A stretch of DNA of 64,000 nt, from contig OX326961.1 of the NCBI GenBank assembly GCA_946800325.1, forward strand, positions 11,096,215 through 11,160,214, written 5' to 3'. Shown piece after piece: positions 56,934 to 64,000 of this stretch. This stretch comes from Luzula sylvatica (taxonomy: Eukaryota > Streptophyta > Magnoliopsida > Poales > Juncaceae). The notes beneath the pieces were generated by a model. It saw only the letters and a list, made by a program, of their open reading frames with translations, did not search any database and had not been told where the DNA came from. The position numbers and the translations under genes were made by a program. Position 1 is the first letter of the stretch, and every line of letters begins with the position of its first letter.

Positions 56934-58351
56934 CAGGGCCGGTCCTGAGTTTTCGGAGGCCTGTGACATGATGTTACGATAATCCACATTTACGAAATTA
57001 TATCATTTAAAAAAAAAATTCAATGCAAAACATATTAGGGGTCGAAGTCCAAATATACAACCAGTTAAGGGCGACAAATATTGAGACAATTTTCAAGCAT
57101 TATCAGGCACATACTCGAAATTACAAATATACAATCCAAATCTATGAAAAATACAAAAATTGCACAAATTAAAAATTGACAGTCAGAGAATTGCACATAA
57201 ATTACAAATTTTCAAGCATGCACTCGAAATTGTACATAAATACCCAATTCAGAGAATTGCACCGTCAGAATTGCGCATAAATACACAATCCAAATACACA
57301 AATTTTCAAGCATGTACTGGAAATTGCACATAAATTACCGATTTACAGTCAGAGAGCAAGCAATCATATACTGAAATTTGCACAAATTACTCGAAATTAC
57401 AAAAATTATGGAAATTGGCTCGAAATTGCAACAAAAATTACAGAAACTTTCTTGCAATAATCCGAATTAATCATGATTATAATTGAACCCGGTGACTCCC
57501 AGCCTTATGTGATAAAAAAGTAAATTAATCATGATTAAAATTGAATTAACCCAAACTCGAAGTGAATTAACCAAAATTCAATGTAAACTAAATTATGAAC
57601 CGAATTCGAAGTGAATCAAGTAAAATTAGAAGTGAACTAACCCAAATTCGAAGTGCAGTAACCCGAATTATCCATTTTCCATCTTCACTGTAGTGAACAA
57701 ATAGTGAGCAAATACATAGAATAGATTATCCTAACTTCCAAATAGTGAACAAATACAAATTATATACGAATTGATGATAATTGATGCTCTGAAAACTTTG
57801 ATGTGATTCTTCATTAAAATAAAATACAAATTTCAGCAAATATCAGCAACCAAATTTCAGCAAATACAATTTCAGCAACAAATAAAATACTCATTAATAA
57901 AATTCTGAAGAAATAGTGAAATTGAATTCTAAATGGGATTATACCTTTAATTATCGAACTCTGAAATCTGACTTCCTGTCGGAATTGATGGAAAAACCCT
58001 GAAGAAATGCTGAAAAATCCTGAAATTGGCGACTCGAGATAGGTTATGTGCTGAAATTGGATCGATTCCCTGAAAATTGAAGAATTTATTTGAGAAATTC
58101 ATTGCCGATTGGGAATTTGGGAGAAATTCGCAGAAAAATGCATAAGATTTCGTCTTTTTCTTCTATTATTTGGTGGGCGATGCGAGGAGAAATCGAGGTA
58201 AACGTCTATTGCTAGTCGCCCATCTCGTGTTTCGTCCTTCCTTCCGTCTCGTCGTGCAGTCGCAGAGAGTCGCACAGATACGAGCTAGCCCTAGAATGGG
58301 TTGAGTCGCGCAGAGAGTCGCCCATCTCTTTACGAACATATATCGTGTCGC

Positions 58352-58410
<59 letters not shown>

Positions 58411-58540
58411 ACGGTCGCATCCGTCTATAGTGCTAACGGATCTGTCTGAATGGGTTGTGGGTTTGATATTGGATGATAAATATAAATTTTTGGAGGCCTG
58501 TGGCCTGGGCCAACTGGGCCAATGCCCAGGCCCGGCCCTG
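56934..58540. mobile_element. 1.6-kb hAT element in LTR debris
   Basis: Ends CAGGGCCGGTCCTG and CAGGCCCGGCCCTG, with the 8-bp duplication GTTATTTT at 56926-56933 and 58541-58548. The interior has dispersed CGAAATTGCACATAAAT-like units (57100-57440) and AACCCAAATTCGAAGTG units (57540-57670). A GA microsatellite lies at 58355-58408. No transposase ORF. Confidence 0.9.
58355..58408. repeat. GA microsatellite (~27 units)
   Basis: Uninterrupted AG dinucleotides inside the hAT element. Confidence 0.95.
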
Positions 58541-58548
58541 GTTATTTT

Positions 58549-58900
58549 CTGGCAGAAATAAAGAAGGGAGAAAGAAAAAAGATCGAGTTGAACCTCCGTC
58601 GTCTCGCTAGTACGGGACGGTCGCATTCTTTCAAGACGAGCACGGTGGATACGAGTAGAGACTTCGAGATTTTGAAGCTACGCGTGATCGAGCTTGATGG
58701 CTAGACGGGACGCAAGAAGAAGACATGCCGAATCGGGATTTTCGTCGCCACCGAATCAAGCGTGATTCGGAAGGTATAAATACAAACACTCTTGCTTCGA
58801 GTTTAATTTAATTACACGGATCCTCATGGACAAGTCTCGCGGTTTATTTATTTTTTGTAATTTCCGCTGCGTTTTATGATCGATGTGAGACCCAACATGT
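58549..58900 (+). mobile_element. LTR remnant, right part after the hAT insertion
   Basis: Continues the sequence interrupted at 56933. It ends with GTAATTTCCGCTGCGTTTT, a phrase common near the 3' end of plant Copia LTRs, and then CCCAACA near 58890. A TATAAAT word lies near 58773. No protein-coding sequence. Confidence 0.45.
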
Positions 58901-59222
58901 ATAACATAGTGAAATCTAAGTAACTCGAAGACGAAGCATCATGGAATCCAAATAACTCGAATACCAAGTATCACGAAATCCGATTGACCCAAAAATTAAA
59001 AAAATCCAAAACCGGCATGACATCTAAAAAAATGATGAATGACCCGAAAACTAAACTTTCACAAACCTGAATGACCATAAACCAAATATGCCGACACCGG
59101 AATTACCCGAAAATCGAAATAACCAGCAACTAGGTTACGCAAAAACCGAACAACCGGAGCCGAATAACCTGCAAAACCAAACGCCTCGCGACCTGAATAA
59201 CTCGAATTCGAAATGACCCACT
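58901..59222. other. decayed CCCGAA-type minisatellite
   Basis: Degenerate GACCCGAAAACTAAAC-like units, as in the hAT element at 30148; no TIRs or duplication found. Confidence 0.5.
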
Positions 59223-60137
59223 TGAAGGAATTACATTTTAGGACCAACAGATAAATGTACATATAAGGATAAACGAGCGTACGCGTTCATTGGAAGGATT
59301 AAGTGTACAATGAGACTGTACACTAGTAGCAAACATAATTTCTTTCGTTGGAATAGAGTGTTCAACCGTTCGAACGGAATATAGTTTGAGCATTGTATAA
59401 TACAATTATACAAGTAATTCATACAGCAACTCTTCCATTCGAACAGACGTATTAATCCGTTCGAACGGAAGGAGTCGTGTATAATGGGATTATACACATT
59501 GCAGACATAACTTGTTCCGCTGGAACTGACTGATCATCCGTTCGAACGGAAGCTATTCATAATTCTGCATTAGTTTACAATCTTTGACTTGTCCTTATCC
59601 TATATAGTATATATAAGATATTTCTCTCTCTTCTATGGGTACTGAATCATTCTAATCTGTAAGAGACACTATTACAAGTGTGAACGAGAAAAGGATAAAG
59701 AGAGAAGAAGGAGAAAAACGGTTTCTCTCCATTAAAGACGAATAACGATATTAAGAAAGTTTATACACGGATCTTCTAGGCAGATCCGTGTGTAACTGAT
59801 ACACGACAACTCGCGTGGATACGAGTAAAGGAATGACACTTGTGACCAAAAGTGAGTACAAAGTTTGAGTCGTGTGGGCGTGGGACGCACAAAGAACAAC
59901 CGGAGTCGTGTTTGACGGTGCAAAGACGTGTGAGCGTGGGACGCACGAGAAGTAACCGCAACGAAGCACGAAGGAATAAACGCATCAATCATTCGTTCGT
60001 GATCAATTTAATGACGTACGGGTTGCATATTCTATCATATTCTTATCTTACGCCGAATCGACAACGGGATCTCGAATTAGGGAAAGGCGCCACACCCCAC
60101 ATTCCATTGCGCGAGATGCGGTGCCCCGATTCCCTAG
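59223..60137 (+). mobile_element. putative 5' LTR of a compact retrotransposon
   Basis: Begins TGAAGGAATTACA and is followed just after its right end by a tRNA-Met primer site. Contains CTATATAGTATATATAAG (59600-59617) as a likely TATA region and three perfect CCGTTCGAACGG palindromes. It is alignable over most of its length with 60347-61560, but diverged, so the element is not young. Confidence 0.6.
59368..59549. repeat. three CCGTTCGAACGG palindromes
   Basis: Perfect 12-bp palindromes at 59368-59379, 59457-59468 and 59538-59549, spaced 89 and 81 bp apart, within loosely repeated ~85-bp units that also share ATAAT...ATTATAC words. A related TCCATTCGAACAGA lies at 59433. Confidence 0.9.
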
Positions 60138-60346
60138 AGTGGTATCAGAGCTACCGTTGTCGATTCGAACGTCGAATCAGGCTCAAATAGCTCTACTAAG
60201 AGACTGGAAAAAAGGAGTAAACATTTATACCTTGTTATCAATGGATAAGGCAATAACATGTATTGGAGAGAGGGGCAATCATCCACAAGCGTCGATTCAC
60301 TGAAATTGTTTGAAAAACACGGATCAGATATGAAAGGGGAGATTTT
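60138..60346 (+). mobile_element. short internal domain with PBS and polypurine tract
   Basis: TGGTATCAGAGC at 60140-60151 is the standard primer-binding site for initiator methionine tRNA in plant LTR elements. At 60331-60342 GAAAGGGGAGA is a plausible polypurine tract directly before the second LTR-like copy. Only about 200 bp lies between, with no gag-pol, so the element would be TRIM-like or internally deleted. Confidence 0.6.
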
Positions 60347-61560
<1,214 letters not shown>

Positions 61561-64000
61561 AGAGTAGGCGCTATGAGATATGAATTTGTGTGGGGGGGGG
61601 GGGGGAGGTGAGATGAAAGGCGAGGATCCCCGAAGGGGATCTCACTTGAGGTATGTCCTAGAATCGCTAATCAGATCGCCTACAAAATCGCTAATCACAT
61701 TGGCTCTCTGACATGATGTTAATACTTGTGAATTAGTTACAACTTTTTAATGTTCTGATCATTACGTTTCTCTTGTTATTAAAAATTATGTAACACTATG
61801 TGTTCTTTTGTGATAATGATCAAACCGATCTCAGAGAAAATAATTTTGTATTAATGCACTACCTATATTATCTCTCTTGGTATACAAGTTAGTCATTTAA
61901 ATTCCTCGGTTTTCTGAAGTCCCGCACGATTCCTTGGTACTTAGGAAGTTTCGCACTATTGTGCGCAATTACTTTTCTTCATTGTCATTCAAAACAACTT
62001 CCGCTACATGGGCACACCAATGCACACTAACGAATAAATAAAACTACATCACAACAGAACCCCCAAAAAAACAGCGCTATTTTATAATAAAATCCTTCTA
62101 AAAATTGAAAATATTTATTTATCCATGAAAAATTGAACTTATTCTATATAGTCGTTAAAAAATCTAAAATGTTATTTCATCCCACCAAAAATTACAAAAT
62201 ATAAATAATATACGACTTGTTAAGTTGGTGCTGAATTTCTTAAATTTACAATGATTTAATTTTGAAAATCTAGTTAAATTATTATAATGGTAAACATGGG
62301 TTTTTAGGAGGTTAAATATTTTGAATTTTAGATTATAGTTAAATTATTATGATGTTTAACTCGAAGAGATTTGGATATAAATAAACTAATTACAAAGATA
62401 ATTGACTTTCTTGGTATACAACTTTTTCATTATATAAATATTTTTCGAAATCTTTGAAATCATAAATCTTAAATCTTCGAAATTGTTCAGAAATCACAAA
62501 TTCCCAAATTTAGAAATTCTAGTTTTCGAAATCAAAATTGTAAATCTTTGCAATCATAAATCTTAGTGTATCTTATATATCACGATATCGGAAGCAAAAA
62601 TAATACACGTTTTCACAATTTAGCAATCTTTTCGGAAAAAAAATATATGTTTTAACGAAAATAACCGAAATAATTGTAATTTACGATTATAATATGAAAA
62701 GGGTGAAAATAGCACTCACAGGAACGAACTCGACAAACAACCATATAAAACCCGCCAAATGCGATCTGAAATAAAGAACGAATATCAACCACAAAAGACA
62801 CGAAATCGAAACTCGGACGAAATCTCACCAAGTCACTCGACAACTACCACAGCTTATTTTCCTTGTTTTCTTATTTTACATATTGTGATTTTTCATGAAA
62901 TTCTCTAAATTTGAATTGCCTCCCTCAAGAGGAATTGTTTTTTTAGGTGGGGACTATACACACAAATCGCGTGATGTGTATATGGTGTATCTCTCCAGAC
63001 TCCACTGCCTATGGATAAATGAAGTGTGGGTCGTGCTCAATATCGGCCCAGTAAGGTGAATTGGTTTCTCTTAACATGAGCATAAAACGGATTTATTGTC
63101 AAATATAATCCTTAATGTTTGTATATTTGGAAAGTCTTGAAAATCTTTTATAAATGATATTATTAGACACTCCATAAAATGAGCATAAAACAGATTTATA
63201 ATTTTTGAAAATAAAACATGATAGATTATATATTCAAGAACTGTGAAATACTTATTTATGATTGACCTCATTCGAAAACTCAAATATAATATATTACGAA
63301 AGAATTTAACATTGAACATAAATTTTCAGTTTCGAAATTTTCAGAACGAATCTTCGCAAATGTCAAAACTTTATTTTTAAAATTTATTACAACAACTGAA
63401 CAAACACGACTAGATTCGATCGGAGAAGGGTAAAATCGGGGGTGCTTTCGTGTGGAAGTCGAGATGAAGAAACCCTAATCGGAACACAGTGCTATTTGGA
63501 TTTGGATAGTCCTTGCCTCTTCCACACCGATTTACTTCGCCATTTTTACGAAATACGCCATCTTATCAAAATATTTTACCATACACGCTTTCTCTAAGTT
63601 AATAATTAATCCGGGAAACGAAATCCTATTTTCGCATCATCAAAAGCGAGAACTGAAATCTTCTTTTTTGCAGCATCAAAACAGAGAACTAAATTCTGAG
63701 ATTATAAAGCTGATATGAGATCGAAATGAAACTATTTTTATTTAGTTTTTCCATGTTTCTACTTTCTACCATGTTTAATCTTACAAATATTTTTTGTAAC
63801 ACCTCTCGTAATCATTTCTTACTGGGAAGCAAAATTAGTTTTATCAGTAAACAAATTAATTCAAAAAAACAAAAATGATTTTTTATTATTCAATTAATAA
63901 TTATTTTGTACAAAAAAACTATTTTTTTTATGAACTGAATAAATTCAAATGATTAAAAACAAAACATATTTCTCAATTTGCTAACTACTCACCTATATCT
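61561..64000. other. AT-rich right flank, no gene recognised
   Basis: A run of 13 G lies near 61592-61605. The remainder is AT-rich with short unrecognised frames (for example 62652-62843 and 63071-63319, minus). 63390-63480 is less AT-rich and could be the leader of a gene outside the window. Confidence 0.4.

Noticed and set aside
58166..58626. Minus-strand frames with long Leu-Ser runs
   Set aside because: Produced by the GA microsatellite at 58355-58408.

Overview
This is nuclear DNA of a flowering plant, almost certainly a eudicot. The genes have several small GT-AG introns, the intergenic DNA is strongly AT-rich, and the recognisable proteins belong to plant families: TEN1, a PTI1-like receptor-like cytoplasmic kinase, a plant TBC/RabGAP, MATH-BTB, a plant-type adenine phosphoribosyltransferase and a cis-prenyltransferase. 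The mobile elements are also plant types: a plant LINE with a zf-RVT tail, hAT and Mutator-like elements, Helitrons, tRNA-derived SINEs and LTR remnants. I cannot name the species.

Layout. 1-1951 is a 125-bp satellite array with two alternating monomer types. 2614-5930 holds a complete TEN1 gene (minus strand) facing a truncated inverted copy of itself. 5931-10790 is AT-rich DNA with two Helitron ends, an unexplained duplicated exon-like block and recent tandem duplications. 10804-17966 is a 5'-truncated LINE, bounded by a 10-bp target duplication and interrupted by three later insertions: an antisense poly(A) retroposon, an 832-bp hAT element and a 243-bp Mutator-like MITE. 18269-18649 is a small target-duplication-bounded element. 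19698-24828 is a 5.1-kb hAT element with the same ends as the 832-bp one; it contains a decayed RPA1-like gene ending at a Helitron 3' terminus. 25141-26238 is a single-exon MATH-BTB gene (minus).

26239-34510 is gene-poor and holds a SINE, a hAT element made of CCCGAA-rich minisatellite, and a 1.5-kb Mutator-like foldback element. 34511-35867 is a five-exon receptor-like cytoplasmic kinase whose model lacks the activation-loop/APE segment. 37227-41152 is a 15-exon TBC RabGAP with one GC-AG intron. 41153-44640 is TE-rich spacer. 44922-45740 is a cis-prenyltransferase. 46527-47240 is an antisense LINE fragment. 48296-50087 is a six-exon adenine phosphoribosyltransferase gene (minus) with a possible frame problem at exon 5. 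50088-54480 is very AT-rich, with a second SINE of the same family. 54480-61560 is LTR-retrotransposon debris, including a compact LTR-PBS-PPT-LTR arrangement and two arrays of perfect palindromes, interrupted by a 1.6-kb hAT element. I recognise nothing from 61561 to the end.

The host genes are unrelated housekeeping or signalling genes and do not form a pathway. The most unusual points are the TEN1 inverted duplication, the kinase with an in-frame loss of its activation segment, the hAT element carrying an RPA1-like Helitron, and the palindrome-bearing LTRs. All splice models were read by eye from GT/AG sites, reading frame and remembered family sequence; there is no transcript evidence.
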